NCBI GenBank assembly: GCA_021613535.1
Contig: CP075493.1
Span: 5,394,001-5,458,000 of the forward strand
Length of the DNA: 64,000 nt
Reading direction: 5' to 3'
Origin: Adineta vaga
Lineage: Eukaryota > Rotifera
The notes under the pieces: model-generated
Database searches by the model: none
What the model was told of the DNA's origin: nothing
Seen by the model: the letters and a program-made list of their open reading frames with translations, nothing else
Program-made: the position numbers and the translations under genes
Part shown: piece after piece, positions 19,569 through 31,450 of the stretch
How positions within the stretch are numbered: the first letter of the stretch is position 1
Layout of the letters: every line of letters begins with the position of its first letter

Positions 19569-19621
<53 letters not shown>

Positions 19622-19663
19622 ATTGGTGGGTGAACAATCCAACACTTTGCGAAGTCTGCTTCG

Positions 19664-19701
<38 letters not shown>

Positions 19702-19724
19702 GACGTCGCTATGAACGCTTGGCC

Positions 19725-19759
<35 letters not shown>

Positions 19760-20140
19760 TCACCTCTTGCAAAAAACTCGTTAAATCAAAAGGATCGATA
19801 GGCCCGGATTTCTCCGTCTGTATTCGTACTGAAAATCTAAATCAAGCTGACTTATGCCCTTTTACTCAATGTGTGGTTTCTGTCCGCACTGAGTCAACTT
19901 TTGGACACCTACGTTAACATTTGATAGATGTACCGCCCCAGCCAAACTCCCCACCTGTCTCTTTCCTTGAAGCAGATCACGTTGATACAAGTATCGACGT
20001 TTGTCACTCAAACACTGGATGTAAAATCCAATCTCTGTATAACCAAGTAAGTAAAGAAACAATGAAAATAATGGTGTTTCATTGACGTGTTGCCACTCCC
20101 ATCTACGCTACACTTTTCAAGTCTCTTTACGAAGACAGAT

Positions 20141-20174
<34 letters not shown>

Positions 20175-20181
20175 ATTGAAG

Positions 20182-20223
<42 letters not shown>

Positions 20224-20233
20224 CAGGGACAGT

Positions 20234-20293
<60 letters not shown>

Positions 20294-20295
20294 AG

Positions 20296-20333
<38 letters not shown>

Positions 20334-22535
20334 ATTTGAATTTCTTCACGTTAACATTCAGAGCACTGGGCAGAAATCACTTTGCGTCAACACCAAGTTT
20401 TCCGGCCAATCGCAAAGCTCTGTTTTAATTAGACAGTCGGATTCCCCTAGACGCAGCGAGTTCTAAGTTTGCTATTAAACGATGTCCGAAGTAATACGAC
20501 CCGCAAGCGAACCGCATACCGTAGCAAAACGATTCCACAGCAAGACAAGCCACTAGTCCGAACGATCAGACACATTGCTGCATCCGAAAGCTCAGCTCCA
20601 ATAGCAAGTCTACTGCTTTATCATCAAGCCCGAACACCCTAGCACTTAGAGCCAATCGTTATCCCGAAGTTGCCGATCGATTTTGCCGACTTCCCTTGTG
20701 CTACCTTGTTCTAATTGACTAGAGGCTTTTCACCTTGGAGACCTGATGCGGTTTAGAGTACAGATAAGTGCGAAATTGAATATCTCGCTCAAATTTTCAA
20801 GGATCACAAATGATGCACCGAGGAAGTAGCAAGAACGGCTACTCTTTACCTTCATTTGAACCCTATCTCCAGTTGAACTGATTCCAGGGTCGTCTGATGA
20901 AGTAACAAAGAAGAGAAAACTCTTTCCAGGACCACTTGTGATGTATTTGAGCTTGTTTGTGTTACCACATATGTTTGACACGAAATCAAACAATCTCCGA
21001 CACTTAGTACAAGAATATTAACTTGTTTCCCTTTCGATTTGATGGAATATAAATATGATATGAATATAGATATTCCTCGTTCGGAACCCTCTTTCGAGCG
21101 CATCTTAGGACTGACTGACCCATGTCCAATAGCTGTTCACATGGAACCTTTCTCCACGTCAGTCTTCAAAGTTCTCATTTGAATAGTTGCTACTACCACT
21201 AAGATCTGTACATATGACTGCTCAAGCCACACTCACGTGTTAGCCTTCGACGCAACCATATCAACCGTCCTACTTGTTACGACATGATGTCCGTTAATGG
21301 CTTGTTGTATCGTAACAGTCAAGTATAAGAGGCTCGCTCGAGCGCCATCCATTTTTAGGACTAGTCGATTCGGCAGGTGAGTTGTTACACACTCCTTAAC
21401 GGATTCCGACTTCCATGGCCACCGTCCTGCTGTCTATATCGACCAACACCTTTTATGGTATCTGATGAGCGAGACCATCTGGCTCTTTATCTTGACGTTT
21501 TGTGCATCCAACAGCGCCAGTTCTGCTTACCAAAAATGGCCCACTTGGCACTCACATTCGCTGTTCATTCTCAATGAAGTAGAAAAATGAACTTCATACC
21601 CATTTAAAGTTTGTCAATAGGTTGAGCGTATTTTACGCCCAATGCCTCTAAACATTCGCTTTACCGGATATAACTGTGAAAATTGAATGCCAGCTATCCT
21701 GAGGGAAACTTCGGACGGAACCAGCTACTAGATGGTTCGATTAGTCTTTCGCCCCTTAACGCATGTTTGACGATCGATTTGCACGTCAGAACCGCTACGA
21801 ACTTCCACCAGGGTTTCCCCTGGCTTCATTCTACACACGTTAAGTTCACCATCTTTCGGGTCTCATTGCATATACTCTTACTAAGCTCTTTGCCAGCGGC
21901 AATAGAACCTGTCAGTGTTGCGTTCATTGTCATGATTTGCACCAGATGACAGAAATCACACTTCAAACATTGCAAGAATGTTCTTTACTTTCATTACGAG
22001 CAAGGCTTTTCATACAGCCGAACTCTTGCACATGCAGTGAACTCCTTAGACCGTGTTTCAAGACGGGTCGAATAACTCGGCATTCAAAACTCCTGTTGAC
22101 TTGCCGATTTCATTGACAGCCACAAAACATTAGGCATTGACAATGAATAAAACTAATATTGTTTAGATATTAGTTACTCATGTAACACAAACAATGCTCA
22201 TGGCGTGCCGTACTCGAAAGTACTGAAATCAAAGAACACGTCAGTTTACCTATAACGCCAAGTCGAATTTGTTATTTATGCAAGTCATATTTTTAACACG
22301 ACTAAAAGTCGCTACCAAAATAGACTGATTCGACTAGCTGTAATGTTATAGATCCAGGTTCAGTTAATACTTTGAAAATGCATCCGATTCTAGGCAAGAA
22401 CATATCAATGGACTGTTGAAGTTCCAAATCAACATGTATTACCATCATATAGAAATCGAATTGAATCCAAAGTAATCTGATGAATGCGGCCATTCGTTTT
22501 CTTCTGTACGGTTTTACGTACTATTTAACTCTCTC

Positions 22536-22586
<51 letters not shown>

Positions 22587-22928
22587 GTTATAATATTTAG
22601 CTTTGGAACAAGTTTACGTCCCACGTTGGCGTAGCAATCTCAAACTACGCTACTCGAAAGGTAGACAATGTACGGCACAGAACTATTCGTGATTATAGGA
22701 CTAGCACCTTCTATGGTTAAAGCCCTGATCAAAGGAACTCACACGAACAGGCACCATACAGTAGTTACCCCAAATGCTACAATGCATGTCAGAAGTAAAT
22801 CTAACACGCTTCAGCAATGAGCTTTTGCCGGTTCATTCGCCATTACTAAGGCAATCTCAGTTGATTTCTTTTCCTTTGCTTATTAATATGCTTAAGTTCA
22901 GCAAGTATTCTAATTTGACTTCAGCTTG
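19155..22928 (-). rRNA. 28S rRNA, unit 2
   Basis: This uninterrupted large-subunit gene is 3774 nt. The site corresponding to the unit 1 insert reads GGCTACCAGAAGAGAG at 20287-20302. Domain IV is otherwise conserved on either side, except AG (CT in rRNA sense) at 20294-20295 where TT (AA in rRNA sense) is expected. Confidence 0.97.
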
Positions 22929-23223
22929 AAATGTGAAAATAAATGGATAAGTATATATTACACACATATTTATGTTACAAAGTCATTCTGTTGCATGTTG
23001 ATTATCAGTAACATGGATATGATAAAGATTTCTCATGTTATGACAGTTCACACAATAAAATTCATTTGTGTATGTGTATAACTCCGTTTTATACGTATAC
23101 AACATTATATAGAAATCTATATAATGATATATGTTATATATGTCTTGCAAGCTAGATAAAGTAATATTATCGAACTTGCCAGCAATTCATTTAGAAAATA
23201 AATGAATTTGATGTTATGTAAAC
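22929..23223 (-). other. ITS2, unit 2
   Basis: This 295-nt spacer has the CATTCTGTTG variant near 22984, shared with units 4 and 5. Both perfect hairpins seen in unit 1 are present. Confidence 0.9.
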
Positions 23224-23376
23224 AAGACTGAAGCAAATTTAGCCTCGACTAATGTCTTGGCTGCTAGATGCGTTCGAGTTATTCATGCTCAATGTGTCCT
23301 GCAATTCGCATTGCTTTCTCGCACTTTGCTGCGCTCTTCATCGAATAACGAGCCGAGTGATCCACCGTACAGAATT
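23224..23376 (-). rRNA. 5.8S rRNA, unit 2
   Basis: 153 nt, with the same sequence as unit 1 by eye, placed between ITS1 and ITS2. Confidence 0.96.
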
Positions 23377-23597
23377 ATTTTTTTTTTGTTTCTGTATATG
23401 TATACAATTCGATTCATATTCAATGACAAACAACAATGATTTGTTGAATGGAAAAGTTTGAAACAAGTCACAGTTTTGAATATACTATGACTTGTTAGTT
23501 ACATAATGGTGCGACACAATCATCACACATGTGATATGTATGATGATCGTGCGAAGTTAGAAGTTTTGTTTATGATTGGAAATCAATCATAGAACGG
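23377..23597 (-). other. ITS1, unit 2
   Basis: About 221 nt; one T longer in the T-run near 23379 than unit 1. The ATCACA/TGTGAT hairpin is intact. Confidence 0.9.
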
Positions 23598-23743
23598 TAA
23601 TGATCCATACGCAGGTTCACCTACGAATACCTTGTTACGACTTTTACTTCCTCTAAATGATCCAGTTTGAGCATCTTTTCGATAAAAACCGAACGACCCG
23701 AGAGCCGCTCGGAAAACCAAGCCGAAGATCTCACTAAAACATT

Positions 23744-23778
<35 letters not shown>

Positions 23779-25410
23779 ACAGGGACATAATCAGCACATT
23801 CTGATGAAATAGTGCTTACTAGGAATTCCTCGTTGACGGAGAATAATTGCAAGCTCCGATCCCAGTCACGAAGAGAATTTCATGGTTACCCACTTCTGTC
23901 GAAGTAGGAAGAAACATTCTGAACTCTCCAGTGTAGCGCGCGTGCAGCCTCGGACATCTAAGGGCATCACAGACCTGTTATTGCTCCATTTCGTGTGGCT
24001 TAAAAAGTGCCACTTATCCTGCTAAGAAGTCTTGAAAAGTCCCTTCGAACTTTAGACTATTTAGTAAGCCGGAGTCTCGTTCGTTATCGAAATTAATCAG
24101 ACAAATCGCTCCACGAACTACGAACGACCATGCACCACCACCCACCTAATCAAGAAAGAGCTCTCAATCTGTCAATCCTAAAAGTGTCCTGGCCGAGTAA
24201 GGTTTCCCGTGTTGAGTCAAATTAGGCCACAGGCTCCACTTCTTGTGTGTCCTTCCGTCAATTCTTTTAAGTTTCAGCTTTGCAACCATACTTCCCCCGG
24301 AACCTAAAAACTTAGATTTCTCGAGATCCGCCAGATGAGTCATATAAATAACCGCATCTAAAAGACAGTTGGCAACGTTTATGGTTTGAACTAGGACGGT
24401 ATCTAATCGTCTTCGAACCTCAAACTTTCGTTCTTGATTAATGAAAACATTCTTGGCGAACGCCTTCGCTGCTGTTCGTCCTGTGGCGATCCAAGAATTT
24501 CACCTCTCACACCACAGTACGTACGCCCCCCTCTGATCCTATTAATCATTATCTCAATTTCTAAAACCAACGAAATAAAATCGAGATCTTATTTCATTAT
24601 TCCATGCAATATATATAGGCGAAAGCCTGCTTTTAGCACTCTAATTTTCTCAAAGTAAACGTTCTGGCAACTGACGACAATCGATAAAGATCATCGCCAG
24701 CCGTCCAGCAAATGAGGATCTGTTAACCAACATGGCCAGTTAGACCAGCTAGCAACAAATACCCGAAATTCAACTACGAGCTTTTTAAACACAGCAACTT
24801 TAGTTTTCCTTATTGGAGCTGGAATTACCGCGGCTGCTGGCACCAGACTTGCCCTCCAATTGTTAATCGATAACCTGTTTACAGTGTTCCCATTCCGATT
24901 GTCAGCCTAAATAAGACTAACATCGTTATTTCTCTTCACTACCTCCTCGTTTTGAGAGTGGGTAATTTGCGCGCCTGCTGCCTTCCTTGGAAGTGGTCGC
25001 CGTTTCTCAGGCGGCCTCTCCAGAACCAAACCCTGATTCTCTGTACTCGTTACAACCACGGTAGACATATAATGTACCGTCTAAAGTTGATAAGTCAGAC
25101 ACTTGAAAGATATGTCGTCGACACAAAGGTCATACGATCAACACAAAGTTATTTAGAGTCACCAACAAACAGTTCCGGTTAAAGAACTAGAAGGTTTTGA
25201 TCTAATAAAAGCATTCCGATATTACTACCGGAATTGTCGCATGTATTAGCCCAGGCTTTTCCTCGGTTATTCCATTTAGAATTTATGATCAAAGAAAGTT
25301 ATAGCTGATGTAATGAGCCGTACGCAGTTTCACCTTAAACCAGTTCATACTTAGACATGCATGGCTTAATCTTCAAGACAAAGGAAAGCCACCGACAAGA
25401 TCAATCGGAA
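23598..25410 (-). rRNA. 18S rRNA, unit 2
   Basis: 1813 nt. It differs from unit 1 at only a few sites, for example TTTTAGCAC near 24632 against TTTTAACAC in unit 1. All universal segments are intact. Confidence 0.97.
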
Positions 25411-25995
25411 AGCTTCGTTATATATATATGCATATACAAGAAGATATGTATATGCTTTTTTTCACAACAAGTCAAATGAAATCACTTCATTATGACCAGT
25501 GTTTATAATATAAATATTACATTTATATTCGTTGTTTCATCGAGACGAAACAAAACCAACCCACATCATAGGAATAAATTCATTCCTGTTTTTAATGCAA
25601 CTCATTTACAAGCATTCAAGCCCAAACTATCAACATATGACCAATTATTGAAAACTGATCAACAAGATGTTAGTTTATATATGTGTGTGCGTAAGTTGAA
25701 ACATTTTCAACCGCATTCACTTCTTTGCCATTCGTGATGCATTTTGTTTGCAATTAGTTCGTTTTTTTATATGATATTTGTATATGATCATGTGAAAAGT
25801 TGACGAAGCAGCTTCGACAAACTTTTTTTTTCATCATATACAATTTATTTCATACTGCTAAACAACTGTATCAACACAGTCATACTAGCCGAACCATCGC
25901 TTCATCACAACATCATCCTCGAGAAACTAGACCATTCTTGTGTCAGTCGAATCTGTACAAAAATTGTTATATCGGAATCGCGTACTACGAGTTTG

Positions 25996-26520
25996 CTTCA
26001 TATATAACTGAGGAATACGTCAATCCATCTGCTTATTCATTTTTTCATTCACCTACGTCGTTGTATCAACTCCACATGTAATACGAAGTTGACTCAATCG
26101 ATTTGCCGAATCCATTTTCTATTCAGCTATTTTATTGTAGCAACTTCATATATAATATGAGCTCGAGTTAATCTATTTGCTTGATCATCGTCGTGTCTTC
26201 GCGTATTTCTTTTTCTTTCTTTCTACTATATATTATATACTACGACTTGGCGACCGATTCGCTTATTCGTCTTCACACCCTTGTATATTTCTTTTCTTTC
26301 CTGTATACTGTACTATTCTATATTATATATGAAGAGTGGTCAATCGTTTTGCTTATTCGTCTTTGCATTTTTACCTATTTCTTTTCCTTTTCTTTAACCT
26401 CATATTATATATGAAATCCAGTCACTCCATTTGCTTTCTCATACTTTTGGATTCAGTTATTTCTCTTACTTACTCTCCATCTTCATACGTAAAATCAAGT
26501 GAAATCAATCCATTTGCTAA
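25996..26520 (-). repeat. Subrepeat array, truncated at the retrotransposon
   Basis: Only the first six to seven subrepeats remain. The array stops after ATTTGCTAA at the poly-T of the element, whereas copy 1 is flanked there by three further subrepeats. Confidence 0.8.
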
Positions 26521-27057
26521 TTTTTTTTTTTTTGGAGACAAAGCTTTATTCAATATAATTACAGTACAAGATCGAAGAAAAAAACAACGGATGTACGTTA
26601 TTATATGAACGCTGGAAAGAGAGAAGAAAGCGGACGCATGACTAGTGTCTTATGTCCGTAGAAGAGAGAGAAGAAGTTAGTTATAAGTTACATAGAGGAG
26701 TGAAAACGTATTGGCACATGTAAATCATCAAAAAACGTGGTGTATGTTTTGTTACAATGTTCGGGAGGAGAGAGTGATACATGATGTCTTTATGAAGAAG
26801 AGAGAAAAGAAAGCTTGAATGGTGTACTCGCTTGTTGACTTCGTGTCCAGTAAATATGTGAAGAGATACAGAGCAAGTGATTCAACATATAATATAAAGG
26901 AGTCAGCAAGAGCATTGCTGCGTTTCTTGATATATATGAATGAAGCAAACTCGTAGTACACGATTCCGATATAACATTTTTTGTACCGATTCGGCCAGCA
27001 CAAGAATAGTCTTGAATATCGATGTATATATTATAAAGATATTCAGGAGGTGTTGTT
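26521..27057 (-). other. 3' UTR and poly(A) tail of retrotransposon copy 2
   Basis: The tail is 13 nt, shorter than copy 1's T-run of about 22. The UTR matches copy 1 except for one substitution near 26562 and one extra T near 26701 (GAGGAGTGAAAACG). Confidence 0.8.
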
Positions 27058-29747
27058 TTAAATTTGGTCGAAGATGTGTTGGAGATGATTTCGTAGAGTG
27101 TTATCATTATTTATGGTTGCCGTTTGAATTGCTTTTTGTAGTAATCCTGTTGCATACACGTCGATTTTGGGTACGTTGCTGATCTGGTGAATGTAATTTG
27201 TTGAAGTATATATGGGCAGACCAAGAGCCGCCCGTAGTGCTTTGTTTTGCATGATCTGCAGTCTATTCCATATATGTTGATCAGCAGTAAGCAGAACAGG
27301 ATAGCCATAAATAATGATTGTGCGCACAATTGATTTGAAAATGTTTATCATTATCTTCATATTTGGATCGTAAGCTATTCTCGATAGATAGCGAAGCAGA
27401 CTAATCCGGGGACTAATCTTGCTTTCTATATGGTCGAGATGCTTTCGCCAGCTGAGCCGTTTGTCGATGATAACACCCAAGTATCTAGTGTGATCCACTG
27501 GAGTGATGATGGTGTTACCCACTTTCACTTCCACTGGATTTTTGTACTTCTTCCTTGGGCGTACGCTAAAGTGAATCAGCTCAGTCTTCGTTGGTTGCAG
27601 CTGCAGTTTCCATGAAGAGCACCAACTTTCAAACGCATCTATGGACTGTTGAAGTCTTAATTTAAGACCTGTGGTGGATATTGTCGATGTCCATAGAGCT
27701 GTGTCGTCGGCGAAGAGTCCATGTTCAGTATGAGACGGTATACCATTCATCGAATCTGCCGTGTAGATGATGTATAACAATGGTGACAACGGAGATCCTT
27801 GTGGTGTACCGCTCTTGAGCTGGAACGATCGTGATAAAACATTTTCTAATTCAATTGCGGCTGTTCGATTTTGCAAGAAGGAGATCAGATATCTAACTAA
27901 GTATCGAGGAAGACGTAGATCATCGAGTTTGTAGATTAAACCATCATGCCATACTGAGTCAAAAGCAGCTTTAATATCGAAGAGAACGACAGCCGAATGA
28001 CGCCTCATACTTTTAGCTGTCAGCTGTTCTTCGGCGTATCGTTGTAATCTCACGATATTGTACACTGTACTCTTTCCTGGTCTGAAGCCGGCTTGATGTT
28101 CTGGTAAGATGTTGCGTCGATTTAGTTCAGACATTAGACGTTGTTTGACTATTTTCTCCAGTAACTTACCTAAGCAGCTCAGGAGACTAATAGGCCGGTA
28201 GCTAGACGGATGTTGCTTGTCTTTCTTCGGCTTTAGTAGAAGAATAATATTTGCTTGTTTCCATGTGTCGGGAATGTAACCATAATTCAAAATTTCATTG
28301 TACAAATTGGTGAGATGTTGGACAAGTAATTTTGAATAATTCTTCAAACACCTATTATGAACGTTATCAGGTCCTGTGGCGCTGTTTCGAAGTTGTTTAA
28401 GATGATATTTAACTTCGTTAACAGTGATCTGTGTCCATTTAGTTTTGTTTGAATTGGTTGTCATTCCTTTTCTAATGCAGTTGGTTCGACTAGTTACTTG
28501 ATCATGAAATGGCAGTGTGTCAGGCGCTTCGAAGTAGACCTCATTTTGGAAGTAATCCGCAAAAAGATCTGCCTTCTCCTTGTCTGACTTTGCTGAGATG
28601 TTGTTGTATTTCATGACGTTCGCATAGGTTTGCTTGATCCTTTTGTTGTGGAACTTGCGCACCGTTCGCCAGACTGCATCCGAATACATTTTCTTCTGAC
28701 ATAATGAAGACATTAACTTGTTAAAGTTGTTTCTTCTGTCATTTCCAAGTGAATTTGTAAGTAAGACTTTCGACTTGTAGAACTGATGCTTATCTGCATC
28801 ATCTCTAGTCTTCTTCCATTTTCGATATGCTTGATGTTTGAGATGGATCAAGTTTTTCGAAACTTCACTTGGTGAATACGATGTAATCGTTTGTTTAACA
28901 CGTGGAATAGCTTCTTGCGTTGCTACCAATATGCTATTGGTAATGAACGATTTATATTCTTCTATGTCTAATGTTGATTTTAATCGACGATCCATGTTCC
29001 ATAACTTCAGTTGTTGGTCTAATTTACTTCTGAATAATGGCCACTTGGCTGCATTGAAATTATATGATATCCTCGGAGAGAGAATTTTGACTTCTGCTCT
29101 GAGTGGAATATCGAAGGTTAATGGTTTGTGTCCAGTAACTGTGCCGATAAGTGGATGTGTTTCAACATTTGTGATGAACGAAAGAAGTGGTTGACTAGCT
29201 AATATCCAGTCAAGTTTTTCTTCATAATCATGTCTTTCAAATGTTGTATAATCATCTTCGACACAATCGATTAAACCTTCTTTAAATAATTCTTGCAGCT
29301 GTCTTCCCTTTCTATTGGTCTTGTGCGATCTCTTGTGATCCAATATTGCATTAAAATCACCTACGATAATACAGTTGTTGTTAATGTTGTATAAGTCGTC
29401 GAAGGTACTACGATTAATTTTGGCTGTTGGAGGACGTAAATGGAGGATATAAGTATTGATTTAAAACCATGGGTTTCTATCTCTACTGCTATCACTTCAT
29501 TTTCTTGAATTGTCTTGTTGTAAACTTCACGACATTTAATGTGACGCTTGATTGCAAGAAGAACTCCACCACCAGATTTACCTACTCGATCATTTCTGAA
29601 AATGTTATAACCCCATAGAGAGAACTGACGTTCACTCTTGAGATTAGTTTCATTCACCGAAATGACGTCGTACTTGGAAAACCGAGCTAAGAGTTCATCC
29701 TTGTGTTTGACTATGGTGGTAATGTTAATGTGGCATATCCGAATCAT
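27058..29747 (-). pseudogene. Retrotransposon ORF2, copy 2: endonuclease + reverse transcriptase, frameshifted in endonuclease
   Basis: The layout is as in copy 1, ATG at 29747. The RT half is uninterrupted here, with motifs A, B and FADD continuous to the stop at 27058. One G is missing near 29431-29433 (TTGGAGGACG against TTGGAGGGACG in copy 1). This ends the endonuclease frame soon after SSIYV and separates the N-terminal ~105 residues from the catalytic D131, D180 and H207. The open RT frame downstream has no ATG near its start. One substitution (Lys to Asn near 28544) also distinguishes the copies. The missing base is in a G-run, so a sequencing error is possible. Confidence 0.9.
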
Positions 29748-31218
29748 CGATGTCACTCGTTCTAAAGTCTTTGGTGTTGTTTTTCTTCGTCGTTTTGTCT
29801 TTTGGGCTATTTGACGAACGACCTCTTTTGTTTTTATTAGATGCTTCGTTTTTATCCTGTGTCTGTTGTTGTTTTGGCAGAGGAATATTCGAAGCTGTGT
29901 TGACCTTTGACGAGATTGTAATCGTCGATTCTGTTGTTGGAGGTTGATCTTTTTGTTTGTTTTGTTGGGCTTTGATGTGCTTAACTACTTCACTTTCCTC
30001 CTGAGAGTCGGAGTCAGAGTTGGCTATAGCATCATCTTGGCTATTTGCTTGTATTCCAATTGACTTTTCGATGTATTTGATCTTTTGCTGTAGCTTGAGG
30101 AATAATCGACTAGTTGTTTCTTCGATTAGTTTTTCCATTTTACTACTAAATGCATTGAACATTTGATCGAATAAGTCATTTTGGAAGTTGTCTTGTTGTC
30201 GTTGGAATGGATTTGGTAATGGTGGAAAATGGTTGTTGTCGTGGAGGGCCGGTACTGATGTTGTTGGTCTGCTTGCTGTTGAGTATTGGTTAATCAAGTT
30301 TAGCATTCTTTTTTCCTGATCTTTGAATTGTGGACAATCAGTAGAAATAGCTAAATGATTACCTTTACAGTTGTGGCATTTGGCTGCATCGCTGGCAACA
30401 GAGCATTGATCCAATTTGTGGTTTTCACCACAACGGGCACATACTTGTTGCTTCGTTTTGCAGTATTTGGCCACATGATTGTATTGTAAGCAGATGTAAC
30501 ATTGCACCGGCTTGTTGTTTTGTGATGCTGGTTCGGCGGTAAAGTGCATGCAATCCACCTGCAAACCAGTATACACGAAGGTGTTTCGATTTTGAACATC
30601 ATTAAATGATATTTTGATTGTTCTTGTTGGGGTCTTTCCATCTTTACTGGTGAGACGAGTAACATTTGTAGCATCAAAACCAGCGGCTTGTAATGCTTCT
30701 GTTATTCGATCATCAGGTATTTCAAGATCGACCCGTTTGACGAAAGCCACTTTTTCTGTATCCTTGATCCGTTGAATAGATCGAGGAACATAGACTTTAA
30801 CGTCAGTTTGACCATTTGCAGCTAATGTTGGTGAGAGATCGTTGAGCATAATGTTGAACGATTTGACATCACTAGCATACAATGTAAAATTTCCTGAACG
30901 TCCGAGCTGGATGTCAGTAATTTTGATGTCGCTAAATTGCTGCTTCAAAATATCATTTAATGCCAGTTTCGTTAATTTGGCTCCCTCTAGGACTAGAGGA
31001 GCAATGCTGAATGGCTGTTGGTTGTTTTTCTTTGGCTTGGGTGTGCTGCCGACTAGGCCAGTTCTTTGTGAACTGTTCGTTGTTGTCGATGTCATTGTTG
31101 TCGTTGTTTTCTTTGTTTTGGTGTTTTGTGTTGTTGTGGATGACTGTGATTGTTGGCTGTCGAAACTTATGTTTAGCTTCTGCGCGCCAGCACCACCACC
31201 CCCTCCTTTAGGAGGCAT
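29725..31218 (-). CDS. Retrotransposon ORF1 (gag-like, three CCHC knuckles), copy 2
   Basis: 497 aa from the ATG at 31218, intact. It is identical to copy 1 except in the N-terminal Thr/Lys-rich tract near residues 31-34. There, two compensating 1-base indels (around 31117-31131) change KTPKTKK to QNTKTKK and then restore the frame. The knuckles and C-terminal regions are unchanged. Confidence 0.9.
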   Translation of the reverse strand: MPPKGGGGGAGAQKLNISFDSQQSQSSTTTQNTKTKKTTTTMTSTTTNSSQRTGLVGSTPKPKKNNQQPFSIAPLVLEGAKLTKLALNDILKQQFSDIKITDIQLGRSGNFTLYASDVKSFNIMLNDLSPTLAANGQTDVKVYVPRSIQRIKDTEKVAFVKRVDLEIPDDRITEALQAAGFDATNVTRLTSKDGKTPTRTIKISFNDVQNRNTFVYTGLQVDCMHFTAEPASQNNKPVQCYICLQYNHVAKYCKTKQQVCARCGENHKLDQCSVASDAAKCHNCKGNHLAISTDCPQFKDQEKRMLNLINQYSTASRPTTSVPALHDNNHFPPLPNPFQRQQDNFQNDLFDQMFNAFSSKMEKLIEETTSRLFLKLQQKIKYIEKSIGIQANSQDDAIANSDSDSQEESEVVKHIKAQQNKQKDQPPTTESTITISSKVNTASNIPLPKQQQTQDKNEASNKNKRGRSSNSPKDKTTKKNNTKDFRTSDIDDSDMPH

Positions 31219-31437
31219 CGACCAGAACAAAGAGTTTTTACAAAACTTCTTCCTGCTGTTGAGATTAGAGAAACTCTCGAAAACCGGAAGTAAGAAAGAT
31301 CTTTAAGTCGTGAGACTTAACAGAAATGAAAAGAAGATGTAAGGATTGAAACCACGTAGAATAACGTAAGTTCAGAAAAAGACGAAAAGAGAGCCCTCGA
31401 TAATGCGACTGATCGCTATCGAGTATAGAACGCGAAT
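31219..31437 (-). promoter_or_regulatory. 5' UTR / presumed internal promoter of retrotransposon copy 2
   Basis: 219-bp leader, the same as copy 1 by eye, ending at the shared 5' junction. Confidence 0.5.
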
Positions 31438-31450
31438 GGTCAATTCATTT
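31438..31450. repeat. 5'-side target-site sequence of retrotransposon copy 2
   Basis: GGTCAATTCATTT is retained on the 5' side. Its partner on the poly(A) side has been lost with the neighbouring subrepeats. Confidence 0.8.

Larger units (their letters stand above)
26521..31437 (-). mobile_element. Non-LTR retrotransposon, Jockey-type, copy 2
   Basis: This copy is 4917 bp, with the poly(A) tail as T-run 26521-26533 and 5' end at 31437. The 5' junction (CGCGAATG then GTCAATTCATTTG) is identical to copy 1, but the 3' flank is different spacer sequence about 240 bp away in the intact spacer. There is therefore no matching duplication on that side. It is best explained as the same ancestral insertion copied with the rDNA unit, followed by loss of about three subrepeats next to the tail. 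Confidence 0.93.

Noticed and set aside
26521-31437. Second, independent retrotransposon insertion
   Set aside because: The 5' junction is at the identical base as copy 1 and sequences are nearly identical; only the poly(A) flank differs, explained by a local deletion.
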